DNA of 64,000 nucleotides. It comes from Carya illinoinensis (taxonomy: Eukaryota > Streptophyta > Magnoliopsida > Fagales > Juglandaceae). The translations under genes were made by a program, and so were the position numbers. The number at the start of each line of letters is the position of its first letter. Position 1 is the stretch's first letter. The notes beneath the pieces are model-generated. The model was given only the letters and a program-made list of their open reading frames with translations, made no database searches and was not told where the DNA came from. This document shows positions 10,818 to 28,535 of this stretch, piece after piece. The stretch is from assembly GCF_018687715.1 (NCBI RefSeq), contig NC_056754.1, positions 21,137,001 through 21,201,000 on the forward strand, written 5' to 3'.

Positions 10818-11867
10818 TTAAAAAGGAACACTTTCATGATCAACTCTACCACTAGAATCCTCAAAGAAATCAGAAATATCAAGACTTGTAATATCTTCTC
10901 CATTTATAGAATTTAAAGCATATGATGGTTCAGCAAAATTTGTTTCAAATTTCTTTGTTTTTTCTTTTATAGAAGATTGGTATAAATCAACCAAGTGCTT
11001 GGCTGTACGACAGGTACGAGCCCAATGTCCATTCATACCACATCTATGGCATCCATCTTCATCTTTCTTTAAAAATTTGTTTTGAGGACCTTTGCCCTTC
11101 TCTGAGTTGAACCACTTCTGGTGGTACGGTGTATATCTATTATTATCCCTTTTAGTGTGGTCACTTCTAGGACCTCCACTTCTATAGTTTTTCTTACCAC
11201 GTCCATGTCCTCTTTTTCTTTGAAAAGATGCACCATTCGCTTCTGGGAATGATGTAAATCTAATATCATTCACTTCAGGGAATGATATAGAGCCAGTAGG
11301 ACGTGACTGGTGATTTCTTAACAAAAGCTCATTATTTTGCTCAGCTAATAGAAGACAAGATATAAGTTCAGAATATTTTTTAAACTTTTGCTCTCGATAC
11401 TGCTGCTGCAGGAGCACATTCGAGGCATGAAAAGTAGTATATGTCTTCTCTAACAAGTCATTATCAGTAACTTTTTCATCACATAATTTCAATAGCGAGC
11501 TAATTTTAAAGAGTGCAGAGTTATACTCACTAACACTCTTGAAGTCTTGCAACCTCAGGTGCATCCAATCATGACGAGCTTTTGGGAGGATTACAGTTTT
11601 CTGGTGTTCATATCTCTCTCTTAAATCATTCCACAAAATAAGTGGATCTTTCACCGTTAGATACTCAGTTTTTAATTCTTCATGAAGATGTTGCCGAAGG
11701 AAAATCATTGCCTTAGTACGGTCCTGCAGGGACTCTTGATTTCCTTCTTTAATTATATCTCCCAGGTTCATTGCATCCAGATGGATCTCAGCATCAAGGA
11801 TCCAAGATAAATAATTTTTTCCAGAAATGTCAAGAGCAACGAATTCCAATTTTGTAAGATTTGACAT
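10818..11867 (-). CDS. Gag polyprotein (copia/UBN2-type) with CCHC zinc knuckle
   Basis: Intact 349-residue frame. A Met seven codons upstream (11888) is possible, but MSNLTKLEFVALDISGKNYL is the usual copia Gag start. The N-terminal two-thirds is an alpha-helical capsid-like UBN2 region (NYLSWILDAEIHLDAMNLGD, then LWNDLRERYEHQKTVILPKA). A basic Arg/Gly-rich stretch leads to one CCHC knuckle, CHRCGMNGHWARTC, at about residues 273-286. The acidic tail ends DHESVPF. Gag packages element RNA into particles in the cytoplasm. No pol frame follows, so this is a complete Gag gene rather than a truncated gag-pol. It is the only undamaged retroelement gag in the window. Confidence 0.9.
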   Translation of the reverse strand: MSNLTKLEFVALDISGKNYLSWILDAEIHLDAMNLGDIIKEGNQESLQDRTKAMIFLRQHLHEELKTEYLTVKDPLILWNDLRERYEHQKTVILPKARHDWMHLRLQDFKSVSEYNSALFKISSLLKLCDEKVTDNDLLEKTYTTFHASNVLLQQQYREQKFKKYSELISCLLLAEQNNELLLRNHQSRPTGSISFPEVNDIRFTSFPEANGASFQRKRGHGRGKKNYRSGGPRSDHTKRDNNRYTPYHQKWFNSEKGKGPQNKFLKKDEDGCHRCGMNGHWARTCRTAKHLVDLYQSSIKEKTKKFETNFAEPSYALNSINGEDITSLDISDFFEDSSGRVDHESVPF

Positions 11868-11954
11868 TTTTCTACATACATAAATCAAAAATATAAAAAT
11901 ATATTGAAAAACTTACTTGAAGTAAAGGACTACTAGCTTCAAAATCGTCAGAAC

Positions 11955-11970
11955 TTTCGTGCTGATAACG
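11955..11970 (-). other. primer binding site region of the gag-only element
   Basis: Directly inside the 5' LTR the minus strand reads CGTTATCAGCACGA. It resembles the initiator-tRNA-Met site TGGTATCAGAGC only in its TATCAG core, so the primer assignment is tentative. Confidence 0.45.
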
Positions 11971-12352
11971 TGTTATAAAACTATCGAAAGGAGAGAGAGA
12001 GAGAGAGATAGAGCTCAAGGAAGTTATGAAACTTATGAATTTCTTAAAGAATTCAACGATATATATAGGCGTACAAAAGGAACTATGCCAGTTACTATAC
12101 AGTACTATGCTGGTACTGTGCATATGTACTATGCCAGTTACTATGCAGTACTATGCTAGCACTATGCACTGTGCGATATCGGCCATTTACTATGCCAGTT
12201 ACTATGCAGTACTATGCTGGCACTATGCGCACTGTGCGATGTCGGCCATTTACTATGCCAGTTACTATGCAGTACTATACTGGTACTATGCACTGTGCAT
12301 TTGACGGCTAGCTCAAGGTGGTCATACAATTTTACAATGTTATTTTACAACA
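11971..12352 (-). repeat. 5' LTR of the gag-only element
   Basis: 382 bp with intact TG...CA ends in element orientation. A TATA-like CTATATATATC (minus strand, about 12057-12068) precedes the presumed RNA start. The tandem array of ACTATGCCAGTTACTATGCA units spans about 12082-12299, and an AG microsatellite lies at 11991-12008. Confidence 0.9.
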
Positions 12353-12357
12353 AAAAT

Positions 12358-12944
12358 TAAATAATTTCGGAATCTTATGTCTTTAAATTAAATGATATGT
12401 GGTATATAAATAAAATAGTAAAATTATTGGTGGATACAACTTCCATCAATTTATTCCCTAAAACTTACTATTAGATTAATTTTATTTTTTTATTTTTCTT
12501 TTAAATATTTTCTAAAAATAGAAAAATATACTTTGCTAGTAATTATTTTATTAGTCATTAATAAATAAAATAAAATAAAATAAAACACCCAAGCAATAAT
12601 TTTAAGAGGGAAAATTTATGGAACCAAGTATATTTTTCTAAAATATTTATAGCTATTCAAAAATATGGATACGTGTCGCTGACGTGCTACCCATTGCCAA
12701 ATCTAACCACCCACATCCCTCTACCGACGACCGTGTATGCATGGGTACCAGACATGCCTTTCCTAAGATTAATTATTAGAATATTTTAAAATTATTTAAA
12801 TAGTAATAAAATAATTTAAAATTATGATTTTTATTAGATTTTAGAAAATAAGAGAGGAAGGATAGAATATAAAAATTATAAATTTTTTTTTTAAAATTTA
12901 AAAAAATTGTATTAATTTTTATGTTTTGTTTTAAAGTTTAAGAA
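12358..12944. other. AT-rich spacer
   Basis: No gene or clear repeat boundary seen. A short GC-richer block at 12668-12765 has no coding signal. Confidence 0.5.
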
Positions 12945-12951
12945 ATGAGTT

Positions 12952-15180
12952 ATGTTTGATGCTAAAGTAAAAGTGGCTGAGTTAATTGATGTTGATAGAA
13001 GGGTATGGAAAAAGGATGCAGTAGAAGCAGTTTTTAATAAAGAGGAAGCTCATAGAATCTGTAGTATTCCCATCAGTACAGTAGGGACTGAAGATTGGTT
13101 GATATGGTGTAATTTTGTTGAAGGATCTTATTCTGTGAAGAGTGCTTACTTCGTAGATTTGTTGAAGAAAAGGCAACAAAGTGGGGAATCCTCGGGTACA
13201 GATAGGGATGATGAGCAATGGAAAAGATTGTGGCAAATGGAGGTCTCGGGGAAGGTGAAACAGTTGATCTGGAGGGCTCTCAGCAACATCCTGCCTACTA
13301 GAGTTAATTTATACCAGAAAATGATTGTTGAAAATAACAAGTGCCCAATCTATTGTACAGAGAAAGAGACTATTGTTCATGCTCTTTGGAGTTGTCCTAC
13401 TACCTCAGATGTTTGGCCTGAGGAGATGAATCCTGTTAGAAAATGGCAAGAGTGATGCAATGGACTTTATGTAGCTGTGGTCTGACTTATCCTCTCAATT
13501 ACCAACTGATAGGTTAGATTTGGTTGCTACTATTTTCTATAAGATTTGGATTAGAAGAAATGCCTTTATTTTTTAAGAAAAGTTTAAAAGTATTATGAAA
13601 ACGGCAGTTGATAAATTCAAGGATTTTAAAATAGCTCAAGTCATGAGAATTAGTACAGCAGGGAGGGAAGTTACTACGGAGGAAAGCCATATCTGGAAGA
13701 AACCACAAAGTTGTTATTTCAAAGCCAACTTTGATGTAGCTTTTGACAAGATTAGTGAGAATATGGGTGTTGGCATTGTTATAAGGGATACTAATGGGGA
13801 TGTTTTGGATGCTTTAACTACACCTAGAGATAAGGTTGGATAAGCTTCTCTTGTTAAATGCTATGCTTTGAGTAGAGCCTTGAGGTTGTGTGAGGAATTG
13901 GGTATGCAGCAGGTTGTTTTTTAAGGGGTTGCTAAGTCCGTAGTGGACGCTACTAATGCTTTTTTTTTTTTTTTAAAATAATAGTTCATCACCATTTATT
14001 AATAAACAAAACATTATAATTGGACCTAAAATATACATTACAAGTTAACTATAACTTTAGTAATACCTTAGTACACAACCATGACTGATATGATCTAATC
14101 CCTACTATAAATCTCTACAAATCCTAAGATTGAGAGACTACACAACTCTGTCTAAAGACAGAATGACATAACCTCTTATATTGTCAAAGACAGATCAGAG
14201 GACAAAACTATCGTACAAAGCACTCGCTCTCATCATGATAGGCTTTTAGGTCAGCCTATGCCGCACCCTAAGGTTTTTTCTGCTCAACTGCGCTTGGCAT
14301 TTTGGTCAGCTCATGCTTCCGCACCGCTCATGTACCTCCCCCACGTTCCTGAAGCATCAAAAGCCACTCCAACGGCCATAACGACCACTACAGGAGCAAC
14401 CCTCTGCACTACAAAGCTAGCCTACGCCATCTCTGTTTGAAACTCTGAAAACAGAGCATCTGCTAACCATCCACCATCCAGTCCACTTACTCCTTCAAAA
14501 AAGAGCAACCTTCGGAACGGGTTGCACGTCTGCAAGAGCCACCGCCCGACCACTCACCCAAAAGACCAGAGGCCAATCTTCCTCCGACCACTGAGTCCTC
14601 TCTACCACTTGCACCTAGAATGTGCATCACCAGCAACACGTCGCCTATTTACAACTAGAGAGAGGGGTGGTTTTGGGTGAATGATCGAGGGCTTGGCCTT
14701 GGTGCATGAGCCACGAAGACCTTCACCGAGAGCTTACTCAAACACCATAACCAAGAGTTCAAAACAAATCTAACTAAAAGCCATAAAACAGAAAGAAAAT
14801 GGAGGGAGGAAGGAAGGGAGGATGGAGCCGAGACCCCATCCCCCTTGATTTGGTTTTTGTTTTGGCTAGGTTTCTAGAGAGAAGCCACATGTTCTCTCTC
14901 TAAACTAGGGTTTTTCAATTTCCTATGAAACTATTTAGACTTAGGATCGAACCCTACTAATGCTAAGAGTGAAGACAGTTCATGGAGGGGCCAAGTGATT
15001 GAAGATATCAAGTTTATATTATCTACTCATTCTACATGGATTATTGTATTTTCTTATCGAAACAGCAATGAGGTGGCTCATGCTCTTGCAAAATTGGTTG
15101 TTAAGTCTCATGCAGAATTTGTAGGAGGGGCCAGGAAGATTGAACCACTTATTGTGAAAGACAAATATTGTACTGGTTGA
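12952..15180 (+). pseudogene. LINE ORF2 C-terminus: zinc-binding RT-associated domain and RNase H
   Basis: 12952-13455 encodes the zf-RVT region typical of plant LINEs (YSVKSAYFVDLL, then LWQMEVSGKVKQLIWRALSN and ILPTRVNLYQKM). After a stop, 13595-13843 gives the start of an RNase H fold (YFKANFDVAFDKISENMGVG, IVIRDTNGDVLDA). Removing the 13961-14953 insertion restores the frame ...VVDATNA/KSEDSSWRGQVIEDI..., and the end reads HSTWIIVFSYRNSNEVAHAL through to the stop at 15178-15180. Stops around 13456 and 13842 show it is dead. Confidence 0.8.
13961..14953 (-). mobile_element. poly(A)-tailed retroposon of unknown family inserted in the LINE
   Basis: The insertion is bounded by an exact 11-bp duplication, CTACTAATGCT (13950-13960 and 14954-14964). 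A T-run at 13961-13974 is the poly(A) tail of a minus-strand copy. It is GC-richer than its surroundings. Its 5' part carries AAACCCTAG, an AGAGAGAGAA run and pyrimidine-rich sequence, like a plant 5' UTR; its 3' part ends TTTATTAATAAATGG before the tail. No long frame survives. It could be a processed cDNA or a non-autonomous LINE derivative. Confidence 0.75.
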
Positions 15181-15230
15181 TGCTTTTAATGAAGATGTTT
15201 CATTTTTCAAAAAAAAGAAAAGAAAAAAGA

Positions 15231-15516
15231 AAGTGTTATATATAATCACTTTTACGTAATCTTTACGTACTCTATTGATTTGATTAACCAAAACAGTTAT
15301 TTTGTTTTAAAAAAAGTGATGCAACTAATCACGTTAGTAGAATGCATAAAAAATATATTAAAATAACTGTATATAAAATTTTTATTTGAGAAATATTTGA
15401 AGAATACCTTGTTATCCGGTCAAGGCCAAGGTTGTGGTGTAGGATATATTCTTCAACCGTAATAACTCATCCATAAGTACTTGTGCAATCGCATCTATTG
15501 TAGTATATCTAGAAAC
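15231..15516. other. AT-rich spacer with MITE-like fragment
   Basis: No gene. A TTATATATAATCACTTTTAC block and later ACAGTTATTTT / AAAATAACTGT pair suggest a small foldback fragment at about 15236-15372. Confidence 0.35.
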
Positions 15517-16169
15517 TATGGGTGAAAATTTAAATAAAAAAATGTGACCAAATTGGATCTGACTGAACCAGACTGGACGGTTTAGTTTGAACTAGTTCGG
15601 TCCGAAATTAGTTTTCATTTTAAAAATCAGTTAAATCTGATCCTCTTTTAGTTTTTGGTTTTCGGGATCGGAGTGGTTTATAAAATATATATATATATAA
15701 TTAAATTTTAATATTATATAAAATATTATATATAATTTTTATATATAATTATATATGAAATTTTTATATTACAATTTATGACATAAAATTTTAATTTTAG
15801 ATATAAACATTTGTTTTATAATTTGTTATTAATATAAAATATATATATATTAATTACATTTTATAATCTAATAAATTCTTAACATATTCTTTCTAGTAAA
15901 TACATAATATATTAGTAATACTAATATATATTAATATATTAATTATATTTTGTTTTAATTAATTAATATACATTAGAAAATTAGATTTTTTGATGATATT
16001 AACACTTGATTAAAATTAAAAAATTGAACTGAAACTGGTAAAATTTAAAATATCGATTTTAGAGTATAACCGATCCGAAATCTATTTTTAAAAATATAAA
16101 ATCAATATATATCTATTCAATCTCAAAATTTATACAAAATTAAAATAAATTGGATCGGTTATAACCATA
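15517..16169. mobile_element. non-autonomous hAT-like element, GC-richer ends, AT core
   Basis: It starts TATGGGTGAAAATT, and the right end read inward is TATGGTTATAACCGATCC. Both end regions carry GGTCCGA/GGATCGG-type words and the middle is almost pure A/T. The flanking 8-mers CTAGAAAC and TAAGAAAC match at 6 of 8 positions. Same style as the clearer element at 20783-22319. No coding capacity. Confidence 0.5.
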
Positions 16170-17104
16170 TAAGAAACCAACAAAAACTATGCCGTGATGG
16201 CTCCTCTTCGACCATACAGTAGTCTATTGCTCAGAATATGTTACCTAATTTTTTGCGGTTAGTCCCAGATTTTCCTTCCTATGTTTTTTTTTTTAAATAC
16301 ATTTTTTTGACTATTCAACTCTTAGGTATGAATACTTGAACCCCATTGTACGAGCCTCCAACTACAACCTGCTGTATCTTGGATTATTAATAACTGTCCT
16401 GTCTATTAGGCTTCCCAAGTATTTATGAGCTAGCGTGGGAGGTTGGGCTGTCAAATGTTGACTGTGATGTGGTATAGACTTTGAAACTTGAAGGTTCATT
16501 CCTTAGCTCATAAGGCAAGAATGTGAAATTCATGTAGATTATAGATTGGGACGCTCTAAATCCTTTTTTTTTTTTTTTTCCTTACTTATAAATAACATAA
16601 TTAAATAAACATTTAGACTATAGGTCGAGGTATAATAATTAAACTTTCGGTGTTTCCTTGCATTTACTTTTCAAATATTATAGTTGGGAAATGATATTTT
16701 TATGTACAAAAGTCATCGATTAGTTTTTTTTTTTTTTACTGATTAAAAAAATATTTTTTAATAATTATGTGATTTTGTAATTTTTATAAAATATTTGAAA
16801 AAAGAAAAATTAGTATAGCATCACCCGTTTTAGTTACCCACAGACAAACCTCAAAAGCACTACAAAAGTCATTGGTTTTATTCTAGAATATATCTAGAAT
16901 TGATGTGACCAGACACAGGCAGATCTCCTGATTAGGAGATAAAGTACAAGTTTTCAAATTAAATCAAATTGCTAACCACTGAACCGCTCTAAATGTTTAA
17001 GACTTCTTCAACCCTTCACTATATATATCAATCCATTGGCCAATCAGAGGGGGTTTTAAACAAAATGAGATTCAAGTGAAGGAAAGTTAACGTAGTTTTA
17101 TGTT

Positions 17105-17275
17105 AGAGAACGTTAAGGTTATAAAGAAATTTTATAAAAATAAATTTAAATTAATATAATTTTATATAATACATTAAATTTATTTTATAATAAAAATAAT
17201 TTTACAATCTAATATAACATACTAATTTTTAAATTTACTTTTATAAAATTTCTTCATAATTAATACATTTCATTT
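17105..17275. mobile_element. foldback MITE, family C
   Basis: The two arms are inverse copies: AAGAAATTTTATAAAAATAA on the left and TTTTATAAAATTTCTTCATA on the right. The same words in reverse order occur at 18058-18205, so this is a repeated family. Confidence 0.45.
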
Positions 17276-18057
17276 TATGTTATGGTGGCCAACTGTGTTA
17301 CTTATCTTGATAATGCCAGCGAGGAGCACCAATCTTTTCAATTTATGTTGTTGGTTTTTTTTTTTTTTTTTTTTAAAGCAACGTTAGATATAATTTTAGA
17401 ATATGTAAATTTTATACATTTCCTTTGAAAAAATATATAACCCACTATTAAAAAAAAGAAAATACTCTAACCACAAAGGATCACACAAAATATAATCATA
17501 CAAACTGATATAGCTTGACGTGATTTATCAAATTATAAAGTTATTTTATTATAAAATAGATCTAATAGACTATATGAAGCAAAGTCAATTTACGAGATTA
17601 CTTTTGTATAATCTCTTTATGGCTCTAACTATACTCTTAAAAAAAATAAACTTTCTTGTGGACTCCATATTTATCTACTTTTTAAAAAGAAAATGTACGA
17701 AATTTATAAGTACTAAAACTGTAAATATCATTTATTTTTTTTGAATTTAGAGCTTCAACCTTTCATGCTGTTTGACAACCTAGTTACAAATATCTTTTCT
17801 TTATAGAAAAGTATATTTTCATCTCTTCTCTTTTTATTATTACAACTTTATTAAATTATGACACATAAAATATAATTAATAATTCAATATTTTTAAATTT
17901 CAAAATAAAAATAATATTAAAAATATTATTCTAATAATATTTTATTCAACTTTCAACTTTCATCTAAAATCATCTAATCTTATCTACTATCCAAACTACA
18001 TCCTAAAAAGCCGATTTTCATAACTTCCATTATATATATATGGAAATTATTAGAAAT

Positions 18058-18205
18058 TACACAAAAAAAATCTCACAAACTGATATAGTTTGATATAATA
18101 TGTTAGATTGTAAAGTTACTTTTATTATAAAATAAATCTCACTAAATTTTATAAAATTATATTAATTTATAAGTTTACTTTATATTATCTTGTTACGTAT
18201 GTAAC
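18058..18205. mobile_element. foldback MITE, family C, second copy
   Basis: AACTGATATAGTTTGATATA, then TAAAGTTACTTTTATTATAA and AAATTATATTAATTTATAAG, corresponding to 17105-17275 in inverse orientation. Part of the same family is also visible at about 17500-17560. Confidence 0.4.
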
Positions 18206-18790
18206 AATTATATATACATTACTGCCATTAGTACCATTACATGGAGCCACAAGACATTAAATTAAGTTTCTTCTTAATGCATTGATGCCACTCTTTCGGA
18301 TGTGAAGAGTGAAAACATTGCACCATTCAAACGGGTGAAACGTGGGCATTTTTTTAACAAATTTACCATTTTTTTAATTTGAACATTTTTTTACTTATAA
18401 ATGTTCGTGTATACAGTCGTTGTATCTAGTATCTCTCATTTTCATATTAGTTATAATGAAATTTATATATTTAACTCAAGAGTAATGATATACTTGTAAT
18501 TATTTTATATATTTTTGTACTAAAATTTATTATATTTCAACCTAACCATAGGAAATCGACTTGCACCCTTATAAGATGTCCAAATCAATTTTCATTTTTT
18601 CCTATATAAGGTAGTGGTGGACCTTACTTTTACTGCTTATTGCTCCTTTTGAGGCCCAAAAATGTGCAGTGGATTGAATTTGACGTTGATGATCCAGTGT
18701 TCGAGAGGACAAGAATATGGAGTGGTCCAAAAAGGTGCAACTTAAGACATTTCATTAACCACACGCGGCTAAAACAAAGAAGTCCAGAAA

Positions 18791-18954
18791 AATAATATTT
18801 GTAATTATGAAGTGTATAAATATTATATAATTTTTTTTAAAAAAGTATATAAATATTTAATCTAATAAAAAAATTAATTTTTTAATAATAAAATTTTCTT
18901 TTTCAAAACAATTACGAAACTTTTACACATTTCACAATTATATATAACATTAAT
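18791..18954. mobile_element. palindromic MITE, family A (AT-eroded)
   Basis: The left end AATAATATTTGTAATTATGA pairs roughly with the right end CACAATTATATATAACATT, and the AAAAATTAATTTTTTAATAA centre is shared with the other family A copies. Confidence 0.45.
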
Positions 18955-19599
18955 AAAAAACCCAAATAGATAAAGCATACATAAACCATTATTACATGCT
19001 TGTTCGATGTTCATATTTGAGGCTGGCCTCAAATGTTACCCACTGAGATGCCGTCCTAAAACGCACTTGTCATGACAGCAATTTATAATTTTACATTTTT
19101 TCTTAAAATTCCTACACTGAATATATACAATTTTAGAAAATATTATATATATATATATAACCACTTTTACAATCCTTTATACAATTTTATTTTAAATAAA
19201 GAATATTTTTATAAAATAATACACCATTTTACAGGAAGACCCTCAATTTAAATCATAATTATGTAAAGAATTGTGAATAATTTAGTTCAGATACAAACCA
19301 AATTTGAATAAGGTGGGAAAGAGGAAAGAGGCAAATACGACCCTACTTGTTGAAGAAAAATGACAGGATCATCACTTGTATTTTAAATTTGAAGTGAAGT
19401 AATACAAAGAAGTGCATGTCATTTCAAAATAGCAGAGAAAACAATATTAAGTAACACTGCACAAATGAATGGATTTTTTTCCAAAGTGAATGGTATTGCT
19501 GTTACATTTTTCATTGCAAATGGATATATTAAAGACAGATTATATGCTCAATGGAAGGTATATTATCATAATACATACAATGGTACCCACCTTATGGGA

Positions 19600-27957
<8,358 letters not shown>

Positions 27958-28284
27958 CCGAACGCGGCCCGACCAAGAACGGCGAGAAGTGGAGAGAAAA
28001 TTGAAAATTGGGACGGCAATTTACTTGGAAATCATTCAACAGAAGTAATTTGTTACACTACTCGTAGTACGGGAAAATAATTGAACCGCCTCGAGGGGCT
28101 CACCTCCAACAACAGCAATTACTGGAAATTTTCGTTACCCTTTTCATCGATAACAGGAATTTAAATATAATAATGTAAATACCCGTTATAGACTCCCTCG
28201 GACCACGTCCAGACCCACTGCCATGTACAATGTGCATGACTCAACAAGTCACTAAATAACTGACAATAATTAACTATAAAGACT

Positions 28285-28500
28285 CTGCTTAGTTATTGAA
28301 ATTTTTTAAATAAAAATTTTAAATTTTAAAATTAAATATTAAAATATTATATTTTAATATGATTTTTATTTTGAGATTTGAAAAAGTTAAGAAAAAATTG
28401 AATTATTTATTATATTTTATATAAAAATTTGAAAAAGTTGTAATGATGAGATGAAAATTTTTATATTTGAGATGAAAAATCTTGATGACCAAACGCAGCC
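28285..28500. mobile_element. MITE in the gypsy 3' LTR
   Basis: A 216-bp AT-rich stretch absent from the other LTR. The ends are imperfect inverted repeats: CTGCTTAGTTATTGAAATTT, and read inward from the right GGCTGCGTTTGGTCATCAAG. No coding sequence. Confidence 0.65.
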
Positions 28501-28535
28501 TCAGTCCATCCTTTTGACCAAGCCATACTACGGAT

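Larger units (their letters stand above)
6867..12352 (-). mobile_element. LTR retrotransposon with gag only (non-autonomous, copia-type gag)
   Basis: Two LTRs (6867-7240 and 11971-12352), nearly identical apart from small indels and about ten substitutions, are flanked by the 5-bp duplication AAAAT (6862-6866 and 12353-12357). A primer-binding-site-like sequence adjoins the right LTR and a purine tract (AAAGGGGGAG) adjoins the left LTR, so the element reads on the minus strand. The 4.7 kb interior has one intact gag frame and no protease, integrase, reverse transcriptase or RNase H. It must therefore be mobilised in trans. The high LTR identity indicates a relatively recent insertion. Confidence 0.92.
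12945..15230 (+). mobile_element. 5'-truncated L1-type LINE, interrupted
   Basis: Only the C-terminal part of ORF2 is present, followed by an A-rich tail (15211-15230). A 993-bp retroposon splits it at 13961-14953. The left boundary is set where LINE homology begins. Flanks AAGAAATGAGTTAT and AAGAAAGTGTTATA may be a diverged target duplication, but that is uncertain. Confidence 0.75.
16170..19599. other. intergenic spacer and AUG2 3' flank
   Basis: No gene is supported. The stretch is AT-rich with long T-runs (16563-16579, 17357-17374), short foldback repeats (17105-17275, 18058-18205, 18791-18954) and the 3' untranslated part of AUG2 next to 19600. Confidence 0.6.

Noticed and set aside
14258..14440. 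60-codon frame on the plus strand of the 993-bp retroposon
   Set aside because: It is on the strand opposite to the poly(A)-defined sense direction and resembles no protein.
14940..14953. GGTTCGATCC on the minus strand, resembling a pol III B box of a tRNA-derived SINE
   Set aside because: It lies at the very 5' edge of the retroposon with no A box in front, so it does not fit SINE promoter layout.
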